Source of the DNA: Clostridia bacterium
GTDB taxonomy: Bacteria > Bacillota > Clostridia > Oscillospirales > Acutalibacteraceae
Length of the DNA stretch: 64,000 nucleotides
Assembly: GCA_017507805.1 (NCBI GenBank)
Contig: JAFWAC010000034.1
Coordinates: 114,735 to 178,734, forward strand
Direction: 5' to 3'
Shown here piece by piece: positions 34,668 through 43,634 of this stretch. Every line of letters begins with the position of its first letter. The stretch's first letter is position 1. Under the pieces are notes generated by a model. It saw only the letters and a program-made list of their open reading frames with translations, was not told where the DNA came from and did no database searches. The position numbers and the translations under genes are program-made.

Positions 34668-35147
34668 TTATTTGTGGTACGCCGAGCCCTCATTAATTTT
34701 AAAGGCGCGGTAAAGCTGTTCCAAAAGCATCACCCTGAAAAGCTGATGCGGAAAGGTCATCTGAGACAACGAAAGTCTTATATCCGCAATTGTCTTAACA
34801 CTCTCGGCAAGACCGTAGGAGCTACCGATTATAAGGCTAATCGACCGCCCTGTGTCAGACAGCTTTTTAATTTTTTGGGCAAGGTCCTCGCTGGTCATAC
34901 CCTTACCCTCAACACAAAGGGCGATAACGGTGCTTTCGGGCAGAATTTTTTTGGTGATAAGCTCTGCCTCGCGCTCCAATGCGGCATCAATCTCTCCGCG
35001 GGAGGGCTTTTCGGGGAGCCTCACAGGCTCTATCTCGCAGATTTCAAGTCTGCAAAACCTTGAAAGTCTTTTACTGTATTCCCCGACAGCATCACAGAGA
35101 TATTTCTCCTTTAATTTGCCCATTGTAATAAGATTTATTTTTATCAA
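34668..35147 (-). CDS. rlmH: 23S rRNA (pseudouridine1915-N3)-methyltransferase
   Basis: SPOUT-family enzyme that methylates pseudouridine 1915 of 23S rRNA. The product is exactly 159 residues, the normal length. It begins IKINLITMGKLKEKYL and ends with the SPOUT knot signature (LIIGSSYGLAESV near 105; SQMTFPHQLFRVMLLEQLYRA at 130-150). The start is TTG at 35147, which overlaps the preceding stop (TTGA) and has GGGTGAT at the right distance, so translation is coupled to the MBL gene. The walJ-like/rlmH neighbourhood recurs near the origin in Firmicutes. Confidence 0.95.
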   Translation of the reverse strand: MIKINLITMGKLKEKYLCDAVGEYSKRLSRFCRLEICEIEPVRLPEKPSRGEIDAALEREAELITKKILPESTVIALCVEGKGMTSEDLAQKIKKLSDTGRSISLIIGSSYGLAESVKTIADIRLSLSQMTFPHQLFRVMLLEQLYRAFKINEGSAYHK

Positions 35148-35932
35148 AGCACTATCACCCCGTTCCCTGTTGGCGCGGCAACCGAAAGAATATAGTCTTT
35201 GCCGCTTCGGGCGCCAATATCCATAAGAGCCGCCTCCGCGCACCCCCTTGCAAGCTCGGGTGTATTATTATTCTGACTTAAATGTCCCAAAATAAACCGC
35301 GTTGCGCCGCCCTTTAAAAGTCCGGCAAGCTCTGCCGCGCAGGTGGCGTTTGAAATATGCCCCGTATCCGACAAAATTCTAAGCTTCAAAAGCGGTGGAT
35401 ACGGCCCTCGTTTAAGCATTTCAACATCGTGGTTAGACTCCAAAAGCACAAGGTCGCTGCCCGATATTGCGGAGCGCACCTCGTCTGTAACAACCCCCAA
35501 ATCGGTGCAAACAGCCACCTTTTTACCGTCAGGCAAAATGAAGGTGTAGCCGCCCGAGCCCTCACAGTCATGGCTGGTGGCAAATCTGCTCAAAGCAATT
35601 CCGCCCACCTCAAGCGCACCGTCCTCCAAAGCCTCAACCCTTGTGCCTGCAGGGATTCTATCCAGCCCGCGCAAGGCTTCAAGGGTTTGTTGTGAGGCAA
35701 TAAGTCTTGCATTTGTTTTATTCAAAAGTGTTTTCAAGCCCTTTATGTGGTCGGTATGCTCATGGGTAACAGCAACGGCGATAATTTCCTCAAGACTGCC
35801 TCCTGCTGATTGGAGTGCGGCTTCCATTCCCTTAAGTGAGGCTCCTGCATCAACAAGTATTCCCCCTGCCCGAGTACCTATGTATGTGCTGTTAGCCTTT
35901 GAGCCGCTGAAAAGCGGACAAATTCTTGACAT
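35144..35932 (-). CDS. Metallo-beta-lactamase fold hydrolase, WalJ/YycJ-like
   Basis: 262 residues. The MBL motif THEHTDHIKG lies near residue 60, ICPLFSGSKANSTYIG at the N-terminus is typical of the YycJ branch, and CTDLG near 145 and LGHLSQNNNTPE near 220 complete the metal site. In Bacillus the homologue is linked to WalKR and DNA-end metabolism; its biochemical role is not settled. ATG at 35932 has GGAGATT upstream. It sits downstream of murA across a hairpin and is coupled to rlmH. Confidence 0.88.
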   Translation of the reverse strand: MSRICPLFSGSKANSTYIGTRAGGILVDAGASLKGMEAALQSAGGSLEEIIAVAVTHEHTDHIKGLKTLLNKTNARLIASQQTLEALRGLDRIPAGTRVEALEDGALEVGGIALSRFATSHDCEGSGGYTFILPDGKKVAVCTDLGVVTDEVRSAISGSDLVLLESNHDVEMLKRGPYPPLLKLRILSDTGHISNATCAAELAGLLKGGATRFILGHLSQNNNTPELARGCAEAALMDIGARSGKDYILSVAAPTGNGVIVL

Positions 35933-35951
35933 TTCAATCTCCTTTAAAAAA

Positions 35952-35971
35952 AGGCTGACAACAGTCAGCCT
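35952..35971 (-). terminator. Terminator after murA
   Basis: An 8-bp stem (AGGCTGAC / GTCAGCCT) with a 4-base loop overlaps the murA stop. On the minus strand it is followed by CTTTTTTT. It lies only 20 bases upstream of the MBL gene start, so the downstream genes depend on readthrough or an unseen promoter. Confidence 0.82.
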
Positions 35972-37256
35972 ATGCTTGTTTGTAAGCCGCCATATCATCG
36001 GGAACGACAACTCGCTTAATATCTGCTCCCAAGGCGGTAAACTTATCTACAATATTTTCGTATCCGCGGTCAATATGGTCAATGTTCTCAACCTCGGTTT
36101 GCCCCTGCGCCATAAGACCTGCAATTATCATAGCGGCTCCAGCTCTCAAATCAACCGCCTTAACGGGTGCAGGAGTAAGCTCGCTGACACCTGTTATAAC
36201 CGCCATTTTTCCGTCTACCTGAATATCGGCGCCCATAAGGGTAAGCTGGTCAACATAACGGAAGCGGCTGTCCCACACACCCTCGGTCACGATGCTTGTC
36301 CCCTCCGCAATAGCGAGAACGGTGGCAATCTGTGGCTGCATATCGGTTGGGAAGCCCGGATGGGGCAGGGTTTTAACATTGCACTTTTTGGGACGGGAGA
36401 TCATTTTAACCCTTACAGCCTCGTCAAACTCCTCAATTTCGGCACCCATTTCACGAAGCTTTGCTACAATCGACTCCAGGTGCTTCGGGGTTACATTCGT
36501 TATGGTTATATCCCCTGCAGTGGCAACAGCGGCAGCCATATATGTTCCTGCCTCAATCTGGTCAGGAATAATGCTGTAATTAGTGCCGTTAAGCCTTTCC
36601 ACCCCACGGATTTTTATCATACCCGTACCGGCGCCCATTATGTTTGCGCCCATCGAGTTTAAAAAGTTTGCAAGGTCAACTATATGCGGCTCGCGCGCGG
36701 CATTTTCAATAACGGTAAGCCCCTTGGCTTTCACAGCGGCAAGCATAATATTGATGGTTGCTCCCACCGATACCACATCTAAATAAACGGAAGCTCCGCG
36801 AAGCTCGGGGGCAACACCGTCAACCATACCATTTTCAATGGTCATTTTAGCTCCGAGAGCCTCAAAGCCCTTGATATGCTGGTCGATCGGTCTCACACCG
36901 AAATTACAGCCGCCCGGAGGCGCCACCCTTGCACGGCACATTCTTCCGAGCAAGGCGCCCAGAAAATAGCTTGAAGCACGCATACCCTCTGCCATTTGCT
37001 TGGTAACCACATAAGAGTTAGCATGTCTAGGGTCGATTTCTACCGTTGATTTATTAATAAGACGCACCTGTGCACCCAAGCAACGCATTACATACAAAAT
37101 TGCAGATACATCGGATATGTCAGGCAAATTTTCAATTACACACATATCATCTGCCAGCAAAACAGCCGGAAGAATGGCAACAGCCGCATTTTTCGCGCCG
37201 CTTATGCGAACCGTACCGCGAATAGGCTTTCCGCCCTTTATAACAAATTTTTCCAA
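35970..37256 (-). CDS. murA: UDP-N-acetylglucosamine 1-carboxyvinyltransferase
   Basis: First committed step of peptidoglycan precursor synthesis: transfers enolpyruvate from PEP to UDP-GlcNAc. The family N-terminus EKFVIKGGKPIRGTVRISGAKNA is present (quoted in part), and the active-site loop reads RARVAPPGGCNFGVRPID near residue 115 with the catalytic Cys. The product is about 428 residues. TTG at 37256 is preferred: GGGAGTG lies six bases upstream and the sequence then starts as usual for MurA. TTG 37274 and GTG 37265 are alternatives. It has its own consensus promoter and terminator. Confidence 0.95.
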   Translation of the reverse strand: MEKFVIKGGKPIRGTVRISGAKNAAVAILPAVLLADDMCVIENLPDISDVSAILYVMRCLGAQVRLINKSTVEIDPRHANSYVVTKQMAEGMRASSYFLGALLGRMCRARVAPPGGCNFGVRPIDQHIKGFEALGAKMTIENGMVDGVAPELRGASVYLDVVSVGATINIMLAAVKAKGLTVIENAAREPHIVDLANFLNSMGANIMGAGTGMIKIRGVERLNGTNYSIIPDQIEAGTYMAAAVATAGDITITNVTPKHLESIVAKLREMGAEIEEFDEAVRVKMISRPKKCNVKTLPHPGFPTDMQPQIATVLAIAEGTSIVTEGVWDSRFRYVDQLTLMGADIQVDGKMAVITGVSELTPAPVKAVDLRAGAAMIIAGLMAQGQTEVENIDHIDRGYENIVDKFTALGADIKRVVVPDDMAAYKQA

Positions 37257-37361
37257 AGAAGGCACTCCCGTCAAAATAATCTTGAGGACACTGTCACACT
37301 TCGCAAGAAACTTAAGTACATAATAAGATTATAACCCAAAATAGGATTTTTAACTCTCACC

Positions 37362-37390
37362 ATTATATACCTTAAACCCCGTTTTGTCAA
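37362..37390 (-). promoter_or_regulatory. Consensus sigma-A promoter of murA
   Basis: Minus strand: TTGACA (37385-37390), 17 bases, TATAAT (37362-37367), perfect hexamers and spacing. It predicts a start near 37355 and about 100 bases of 5' UTR. Confidence 0.85.
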
Positions 37391-37437
37391 TTATTAACTA
37401 AATAAATGCCTTATATTGCGATGAGTATTAATTTTAG

Positions 37438-37466
37438 TTGCTTTTCTGAGCAAAATGGAATATAAT
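37438..37466 (+). promoter_or_regulatory. Promoter of the surface-polysaccharide cluster
   Basis: TTGCTT (37438-37443), 17 bases, TATAAT (37461-37466). The upstream ATG at 37455 lies inside this promoter, which argues that the wecG-like gene starts at 37509. Confidence 0.65.
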
Positions 37467-37508
37467 AGAAAAGAATGTAAATCTGTGAGACCGGTGGTAC
37501 ACAAAATT

Positions 37509-38228
37509 ATGATTAAAGAGCAGATATTAGGGATAGGCGTTTGCTGTTTGGACTACAAGGATTTGGAGAACTGTATCCGTCAGGATATCGAAAACGGCAA
37601 AAAATCCTTTGCTGTTGCAATCAATCCCGAAAAAATCCTCGCTTCGCGCCGTGATGCAGGTGTTAAGGAAATTCTTGAGAGCGCCGATTATCCCATACCG
37701 GACGGTATCGGCATTGTAATTGCATCAAAAATCAAAAAGGGTAACATAAAAAAACGGGTTACGGGAATAGAATGTATGAATATGCTCTGCGGTCTTTCCC
37801 ACAAAATGGGCTATAAAATTTTTCTTTACGGTGCGGCACCGCAATCGGTTGAGGGTGCAAAAAACACCTTGGAAAAAATGTACCCCGATATTAAAATTTC
37901 AGGCTTTATGGACGGTTATGAACAGGACAATGAAAAAATCACAGCCGCCATCAACCAAAGCGGCGCGGATATAGTTTTTGTTGCATTGGGCTCGCCTAAA
38001 CAGGAGTATTGGATTTGCCAAAACAAGGAAAGGCTTTGCGCCAAGGTCTTTTTAGGTGTCGGCGGCTCGTTCGATGTGCTTTCGGGCAGGGTTAAAAGAG
38101 CACCCGAATTTATGCAAAAAATCGGTCTTGAATGGCTTTACAGGCTGATTAAGGAGCCTAAAAGAATAGTAAGGCAGATAAAGCTTTTAAAATTTGTAGG
38201 ACTACTTATTGCAGACAGGAAAGGATAA
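37509..38228 (+). CDS. WecG/TagA/CpsF-family glycosyltransferase (GT26)
   Basis: 239 residues. It is predicted to add the second sugar (N-acetylmannosamine or a derivative) to an undecaprenyl-linked primer for teichoic acid or enterobacterial-common-antigen-like polymers. Family motifs: VAINPEKI near residue 30, DGIGIVIASK near 60, RVTGIE near 80, FLYGA near 100, and VALGSPKQEYWI near 155. ATG at 37509 has GGTGGTAC upstream; ATG 37455 is rejected because it falls in the promoter. It heads the cluster that ends with a WecC-type dehydrogenase, which would supply the uronic acid form of ManNAc. Confidence 0.9.
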   Translation: MIKEQILGIGVCCLDYKDLENCIRQDIENGKKSFAVAINPEKILASRRDAGVKEILESADYPIPDGIGIVIASKIKKGNIKKRVTGIECMNMLCGLSHKMGYKIFLYGAAPQSVEGAKNTLEKMYPDIKISGFMDGYEQDNEKITAAINQSGADIVFVALGSPKQEYWICQNKERLCAKVFLGVGGSFDVLSGRVKRAPEFMQKIGLEWLYRLIKEPKRIVRQIKLLKFVGLLIADRKG

Positions 38229-38235
38229 TTTCAGT

Positions 38236-40350
38236 TTGAAAAAGAAAATTTTGTTATACGGTGATTTAACCTTAAATATTGTGGACGGTTCCTCGGTTTG
38301 GCTTGCTTCTTTAGCAAAGCTTTTGTCGCAGGATAAGGACAATGTGGTTGATGTGCTTTTAAAGGAAAAGGTTACCAACGATGTGCTGACAGGCGAGCTT
38401 TCCTTAAAGGAAAACATCTCCTTTTTGGAAAGCAACGAATTTTTACCCAAATCCTCCCCCGTTTCGCCCGATAATATCGTAAATGTCATGACCAAAATAG
38501 ACGAGCTGAGAGACTATTCCTGTATAATCGTGCGCGGCTTTGAGGCTGTTAAGGCAATCGTTAAGGATAAGCACCTGTCAAGCAAGCTCATTCCCTACAT
38601 TACCAATTTCTGCCACGATAAAAATGCAATAACCCAAAAGGAAAAGGACGAGCTTCTCACGGTCTACAACAGCACAAATCAGTTTTTCGTGCAAACTGTG
38701 CAGATGCGCGAATATTTAAAGGATGTTTTATCGGTTGACGGTGAGAAATTCCGGCTTCTTAATCCTATGATATTCAAGGATAACGGTACCGCACCCGCAA
38801 AGCTTAAAAAGAGCATTGTTTACGCAGGCAAAATCGCCAAGGAATGGAATATTTTAGAGCTTCTCGATATAATGGACAGGCTTTATCAGGTTGACAGGGA
38901 AATAACGCTTCACTTTGTGGGTGATAAATTCAACCGTGATTTGGCAGGCAAAAAGCAGGAAATTTTAGGCAAGCTTAAAAATTCCCCCAATATAGTTTTC
39001 TACGGCTCACTCCCCAAAAGCGAAACCACAAAAATCGTAAATTCCTGTGAGCTTGGCTATTCCTTCAGAAGCACCGCAATCGACAATGACGAGTCCTTGG
39101 AGCTTTCCTCAAAGGTGTTGGAATACTGCTTCTGCAATGTACCCCTGATTTTGAGAAAAACCAAAATGCATTCCGAGGTTTTGGGTGAGGATTACCCCCT
39201 TTATGTCGAGAGCGTTGAGGATTGCGTTAATGCAATTCTTGATTATTTCGGCAATACCGAAAAATACAGCAACTTTGCCGAGGTTTTAGCCGCCAAGGTT
39301 GAAAAATTCTCCCCCGAAAGCATTTATAAAAATGTTCGCAAGGCATTGGAGCATTTCCCCTCCAAAAAAATGCGCTTGCTCATTTCCGGTCACGATTTAA
39401 AGTTTATAAAAGCGCTTTTTCCCTACTTCGAAAAGCATTTTGAGCTGACCGTTCAGAAATATCCCGAGTACACACATCTTAATATTTCCGAATCAAAAAA
39501 ACTCTTGAAGAAAACAGATATTGTCTGGTGCGAATGGTTACTTCTCAATGCCGAATGGTATTCAGCCAATATTTTAAGCTTTCAGAAGCTCTTTATAAGA
39601 GCGCACAAATTTGAGATTGCAAAGAACTATGGCAACAAGGTAAAATGGCAGAATGTGGACAAGCTGATAACCGTTTCCTACTATTGGATGGAACAGTTTG
39701 CAGACAAATTCGATGTTGACAGAGCGAAAATCACCTGCATCAACAACTTTATTGATGTGGCAGGCTATCCCACAGAAAAAAGCGAGGACGCGAAATACAA
39801 TATCGCTATGATTGGTATTCTGCCCAAGCTTAAGGGCTTTGCAAAGGCTGTGGAAATTCTTAAGGTCTTAAAGGAAAATGACAGCCGCTACAAGCTTTAT
39901 GTTGCTGGCAAGCGCCCTGAGCAATTTCCGGGTACATGGAATGTGCCCGAACAAAAGGCTTACTATCTTGAAACATTTAAGAAAATCAAGGATTACGGGC
40001 TTGAGGACTCGGTAATATATGTCGGCTGGAAAAACACACAGGAGTTTTTGGGTGATATGGGCTACACCCTTTCTCTAAGCGACAGTGCGTTTCCCGAAAG
40101 CTTCCATGTGGCGCCCCTTGAGTGTATGGCAAGTGCCGGTGTGGGACTTGCCGTTTATTGGGACGGTATCGAGTACATTTATCCCCCCTACACCGTCTTT
40201 AATTCTCCCGAGGAGATAGCTCAAAAAATCATAGAGCTTAACGGGAATGACACTCAGTACCGCGAGCTTGCCGAAAAGAGCCGGAAATTTGTTAGCGAGA
40301 ATTATGATTTGCCCATTATCCGGGATGCCATTTGCAACACAGTCAACTAA
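38236..40350 (+). CDS. Tandem two-domain glycosyltransferase (GT4-like)
   Basis: 704 residues with two GT-B-like halves. The first ends in a donor-binding region (KKSIVYAGKIAKEWNILELL near 195, then LELSSKVLEYCFCNVPLIL near 290). The second starts near 385 and includes YNIAMIGILPKLKGFAKAVE near 530 and PESFHVAPLECMASAGVG near 620, the E-x7-E-like donor site. TTG at 38236 was chosen because GGAAAGGA precedes it and the domain begins KKKILLYGD. It would extend the surface polymer in the cytosol. Sugar specificity is unknown. The tandem arrangement suggests a bifunctional polymerase or disaccharide-adding enzyme. Confidence 0.8.
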   Translation: MKKKILLYGDLTLNIVDGSSVWLASLAKLLSQDKDNVVDVLLKEKVTNDVLTGELSLKENISFLESNEFLPKSSPVSPDNIVNVMTKIDELRDYSCIIVRGFEAVKAIVKDKHLSSKLIPYITNFCHDKNAITQKEKDELLTVYNSTNQFFVQTVQMREYLKDVLSVDGEKFRLLNPMIFKDNGTAPAKLKKSIVYAGKIAKEWNILELLDIMDRLYQVDREITLHFVGDKFNRDLAGKKQEILGKLKNSPNIVFYGSLPKSETTKIVNSCELGYSFRSTAIDNDESLELSSKVLEYCFCNVPLILRKTKMHSEVLGEDYPLYVESVEDCVNAILDYFGNTEKYSNFAEVLAAKVEKFSPESIYKNVRKALEHFPSKKMRLLISGHDLKFIKALFPYFEKHFELTVQKYPEYTHLNISESKKLLKKTDIVWCEWLLLNAEWYSANILSFQKLFIRAHKFEIAKNYGNKVKWQNVDKLITVSYYWMEQFADKFDVDRAKITCINNFIDVAGYPTEKSEDAKYNIAMIGILPKLKGFAKAVEILKVLKENDSRYKLYVAGKRPEQFPGTWNVPEQKAYYLETFKKIKDYGLEDSVIYVGWKNTQEFLGDMGYTLSLSDSAFPESFHVAPLECMASAGVGLAVYWDGIEYIYPPYTVFNSPEEIAQKIIELNGNDTQYRELAEKSRKFVSENYDLPIIRDAICNTVN

Positions 40351-40367
40351 CCTTGTGAGGTGTGAAA

Positions 40368-40757
40368 ATGATTAACGCAATAATTCAATTTATCAAAAGA
40401 ACCCCCTTTTTATATAACCTCGCAAAAAAGGCAAACCGCGTGTTACGGGAAAACGATAACACACCCGAGCTTAAAAAAGAAATTATTTATTACGGGTACA
40501 TTATGAGAGATGAAGCACAGCTTTCGGCAATAATAGAGGATTATAATTCCATTGCTAAATTTGACACAAGGCTTTTTGTTCTTATTGATAACCCTGAATA
40601 CAAGCTTAAAATCCACCAATTTATAAGAGAAAATCCCGAAATCAGCTTTGCTGACCTCGGTTATTTTGAGAGGCACCGTTTTAAGCTTTCAATTTCAAAA
40701 ATTGTGTGGATTAATTTCACTAAAGAGGACAGAAGGCTGTTAGAATATCTTAAGTAA
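40368..40757 (+). CDS. Small protein of unknown function in polysaccharide cluster
   Basis: 129 residues, not recognised. An N-terminal helix (INAIIQFIKRTPFLYNLAKK) could be membrane-associating. The rest (KKEIIYYGYIMRDEAQLSAI, then TRLFVLIDNPEYKLKIHQF) resembles a single alpha/beta lobe of a glycosyltransferase. ATG at 40368 has GAGGTG five bases upstream. It may be a truncated transferase or an accessory subunit of the preceding one. It is co-transcribed with the ABC exporter genes, 18 bases before the ATPase gene. Confidence 0.65.
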   Translation: MINAIIQFIKRTPFLYNLAKKANRVLRENDNTPELKKEIIYYGYIMRDEAQLSAIIEDYNSIAKFDTRLFVLIDNPEYKLKIHQFIRENPEISFADLGYFERHRFKLSISKIVWINFTKEDRRLLEYLK

Positions 40758-40775
40758 CCACAGGAGGTGCAGCGC

Positions 40776-41507
40776 GTGGAAAACGCAATTGAGGTTAAAG
40801 ACCTGAGTATCAAATATAAAGAGCTTAAAAAGATGACTATAAAGCAATCGCTTTTGCATTTCAGGCTCAACAGAACCGAGGAATTTGAGGCTGTTAAGGG
40901 CATCAGCTTTTCGGTTGAAAAGGGCAGGATACTTGGAATTATCGGCAAAAACGGCAGCGGTAAATCAACCCTCTTGAGAGCCCTTGCAGGCATTTTTTCT
41001 CCCGACAGGGGAACCATTGATCTGATGGGTAACACCGTTTCGCTGATGTCCATCGGTACAGGATTTCAGAACAAGCTCACAGGCTTTGAAAACATTATTT
41101 TAGCAGGTCTTTTAATGGGCTTCACAGAGGAGGAAATCCGCAAAAAGGCACCCGAAATCATAGAGTTTTCGGAGCTTGGTAATTTTATTTACAAGCCCGT
41201 GAGAACCTACTCAAGCGGTATGTATTCAAAGCTTGCCTTTTCGATAACCGCATTGCTTGAAACAGATATTATGCTTATTGACGAGGTTTTAAGCGTTGGT
41301 GACATTCATTTCAGAGAAAAAAGCGGACAGAAAATGCGTGAAATAATCCGAGACGAAAACCGAACGGTTGTAATTGTTTCACACAGTATGGGTACGCTCA
41401 AGGAGCTTTGCAATGAGATTTTATGGCTGAATGACGGTGTTATAATGGAGACAGGCGAACCAGATGAGGTCATTGCTCATTATGAAGCATATATGAAGAA
41501 ACTTTAA
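40776..41507 (+). CDS. ABC exporter ATPase, TagH-like
   Basis: 243 residues. Walker A GIIGKNGSGKSTLLRALAG lies near residue 55, the signature TYSSGMYSKLAF near 145, Walker B IMLIDEVLSVGD near 165, and the switch His in VIVSHSMGT. The sequence between Walker A and the signature (MGNTVSLMSIGTGFQNKLTG) is characteristic of teichoic acid and O-antigen exporters. It lacks the long C-terminal carbohydrate-binding extension of some homologues. GTG at 40776 follows AGGAGGTG at good spacing. It works with the permease encoded next to flip or export the polymer. Confidence 0.92.
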   Translation: MENAIEVKDLSIKYKELKKMTIKQSLLHFRLNRTEEFEAVKGISFSVEKGRILGIIGKNGSGKSTLLRALAGIFSPDRGTIDLMGNTVSLMSIGTGFQNKLTGFENIILAGLLMGFTEEEIRKKAPEIIEFSELGNFIYKPVRTYSSGMYSKLAFSITALLETDIMLIDEVLSVGDIHFREKSGQKMREIIRDENRTVVIVSHSMGTLKELCNEILWLNDGVIMETGEPDEVIAHYEAYMKKL

Positions 41508-41529
41508 TTACTTGGAGAGTAACTGCTTT

Positions 41530-42312
41530 ATGAAAAATTTTTTTCTTAACATTAAAAAGCATTACAAATACGCCGTTTATCAGGCAAAGGCTGAGCTAAA
41601 GGCTGAAATCGCAAATTCATATCTCAGTTGGATTTGGTGGATTTTAGACCCCTTGTTTTATATGCTTATCTACACCTTTGTCGTTGTGGTTGTGTTTGGA
41701 AACAATCAACCGGGATTTCCTGTTTTCGTCTTTATCGGTCTTACCGCGTGGGACCTTTTCAGCCGAATGATTACGGGAAGCGTTAAAACGGTTAAAAATA
41801 ATATCGGTATTATAAACAAGGTTTATATCCCGAAATATATTTTTCTGCTTTCGAAATCCTTTGTTTTTATTTTTAAATTTATGATTTCCTTTGCGCTTAT
41901 TCTTATTCTGATGCTCGTGTTCAGGGTACCCTTCACCCTGCAAATGCTCAATTTCCCGTTGATTATTTTGAGTATTTATACGGTTGCCTTCGGAATGGGA
42001 ACAATCCTTCTGCATTTCGGTGTTTTTGTGGAGGATTTGGCAAACATAATCGGAATTGTTATGCGCTTTCTTTTCTATTTTTCGGGCATTTTCTATGATA
42101 TTGCCATCAGAATTCCCAAGCCCTACAATACAATACTGATTAACTTTAACCCCATCGCCGCCATAATTCATCAGTTCAGAAAGGCGTTTTTCTACGGCGT
42201 TTTCCCCAATTACTACATTCTGCTTATCTGGTTTGTAATGGGAATTATTCTCACCGTGATAGGTGTTCATTTAATCCATAAGTACGAAGACAGCTACGCA
42301 AAAATCGCATAG
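41530..42312 (+). CDS. ABC-2 permease, TagG-like
   Basis: 260 residues with six TM helices. The cytosolic N-terminal segment (KKHYKYAVYQAKAELKAEIA) followed by NSYLSWIWWILDPLFYMLIY is typical of polysaccharide-exporter permeases, as is FYFSGIFYDIAIRIPK near the C-terminal half. ATG at 41530 has TTGGAGAG upstream; an earlier in-frame TTG at 41512 is inside that motif. It is the membrane partner of the TagH-like ATPase and exports an undecaprenyl-linked glycan. Confidence 0.92.
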   Translation: MKNFFLNIKKHYKYAVYQAKAELKAEIANSYLSWIWWILDPLFYMLIYTFVVVVVFGNNQPGFPVFVFIGLTAWDLFSRMITGSVKTVKNNIGIINKVYIPKYIFLLSKSFVFIFKFMISFALILILMLVFRVPFTLQMLNFPLIILSIYTVAFGMGTILLHFGVFVEDLANIIGIVMRFLFYFSGIFYDIAIRIPKPYNTILINFNPIAAIIHQFRKAFFYGVFPNYYILLIWFVMGIILTVIGVHLIHKYEDSYAKIA

Positions 42313-42353
42313 GCTGACTAAATATATAATTTACCGAAAGGAAATGAAAGATT

Positions 42354-43559
42354 ATGAAAATTAATGTTGTTGGATTAGGTTACATCGGCTTGCCCACCGC
42401 TATCACCATGGCAAATGCCGGCTTTGATGTTATGGGTACGGATTACAACAAGCAGATTGTTGACACCCTCAACCAAAAGAAAATAACCTTCAAGGAGGAC
42501 GGTCTTGAGGATTTGTTTTTCAAGGCGGTTGACAGCGGCAATCTTAAATTCACCACCGAATATATCGATGCTGATATCTATATCGTTTCTGTTCCCACAC
42601 CCTATGACAGCTTCAGTAAAAAGGTTGATGCAACCTATGTTATAAAGGCAACACAAACCGTGCTTGATGTCTGCAAGGAAGGCAGTATTGTGGTAATCGA
42701 GTCTACCGTTTCTCCCGGAACGATTGACAGATTTATAAAGCCCATTATAAATAAGAATATCCACCTTGTTCACGCACCCGAAAGAATTATCCCCGGCAAT
42801 ATGGTTTATGAGCTTCAGCACAACGCAAGAACCATCGGTGCAGACGATAAGGCTATCGGTGAAAAGGTTGCAGATATTTACAGACAGACTACTGACGGCG
42901 ATGTTGTTGTTACCGACATCAGAAGCGCCGAAATGACAAAGGTTGTTGAAAACACCTTCAGAGCCGTTAATATTGCCTTTGCAAACGAGCTTGCAAAGAT
43001 TTGCAGTCATGACGGTATGGATGTTTACGAAATTATCAGAATTTGCAATATGCACCCGAGAGTTAATATTTTAACCCCAGGTCCGGGTGTCGGCGGTCAC
43101 TGCATCTCGGTTGACCCTTGGTTCTTGGTAGGCGATTACCCCGAGCTTACAAAGGTTATCGGCAACTCTATGTATGTCAATGCCTCTATGCCCTCCTTTG
43201 TTTTAAAGAGAACCTCTGAAATTATGAAGGAAAACGGTCTTACCGATTACAAGCGCGTTGGTATTTACGGTCTTACCTACAAAGAGAATGTTGATGACTA
43301 TCGCGAAAGCCCCACACTGCAGCTTTTAGAGGCTCAGAAGGAGCATTTAGCAGAGCCCTTGAAGGTTTACGACCCCTTTATTGAGGATGATATTGTGGAA
43401 AATCAGTACCACGATTTGCAGAAATTCCTTGATGATGTTGACCTTGTTATCGTTATGGTTAAGCATGACGAAATCAAGGCTAATATGAATCTTTTGGAAA
43501 ATAAAATCGTTTTCGATACCCAGAACATCTGCGATTTGCCCAAGGCTTATAAGCTGTAA
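42354..43559 (+). CDS. wecC: UDP-N-acetyl-D-mannosamine dehydrogenase-like (WecC/UgdA family)
   Basis: 401 residues. NAD-dependent four-electron oxidation of a nucleotide sugar to its uronate. The Rossmann motif VVGLGYIGLPTAITMANAGF is at the N-terminus, ESTVSPGTI near 115, APERIIPGNM near 140, and the catalytic Cys in GVGGHCISVDPW near residue 250. The ISVDPW form and PERI/PGN loop point to the WecC branch rather than UDP-glucose dehydrogenase. The RBS is AAAGGAAATG. It ends the cluster and is followed by a terminator. Together with the WecG-type transferase this suggests ManNAcA in the surface polymer. Confidence 0.9.
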   Translation: MKINVVGLGYIGLPTAITMANAGFDVMGTDYNKQIVDTLNQKKITFKEDGLEDLFFKAVDSGNLKFTTEYIDADIYIVSVPTPYDSFSKKVDATYVIKATQTVLDVCKEGSIVVIESTVSPGTIDRFIKPIINKNIHLVHAPERIIPGNMVYELQHNARTIGADDKAIGEKVADIYRQTTDGDVVVTDIRSAEMTKVVENTFRAVNIAFANELAKICSHDGMDVYEIIRICNMHPRVNILTPGPGVGGHCISVDPWFLVGDYPELTKVIGNSMYVNASMPSFVLKRTSEIMKENGLTDYKRVGIYGLTYKENVDDYRESPTLQLLEAQKEHLAEPLKVYDPFIEDDIVENQYHDLQKFLDDVDLVIVMVKHDEIKANMNLLENKIVFDTQNICDLPKAYKL

Positions 43560-43575
43560 TTTCATTTGATAAAAC

Positions 43576-43616
43576 AAAAGCGGAAGAAGTAAAAAATCAA
43601 AACTTCTTCCGCTTTT
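43576..43616 (+). terminator. Terminator of the polysaccharide cluster
   Basis: A 15-bp stem (43576-43590 / 43602-43616, AAAAGCGGAAGAAGT) with an A-rich loop and T-rich tail, 16 bases after the wecC stop. Confidence 0.9.
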
Positions 43617-43634
43617 TGTTATCATTTTTTAGCT

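Noticed and set aside
35577-36662. Long plus-strand frame of 361 codons
   Set aside because: It runs antisense across the walJ-like and murA genes, has no RBS or recognisable motif, and both opposite genes are certain.
37455-37508. Earlier ATG for the WecG-like gene
   Set aside because: It lies within the predicted promoter (-10 at 37461-37466) and has no RBS.
42375-43055. 226-codon minus-strand frame
   Set aside because: Antisense to the WecC-type dehydrogenase; no RBS or motif.
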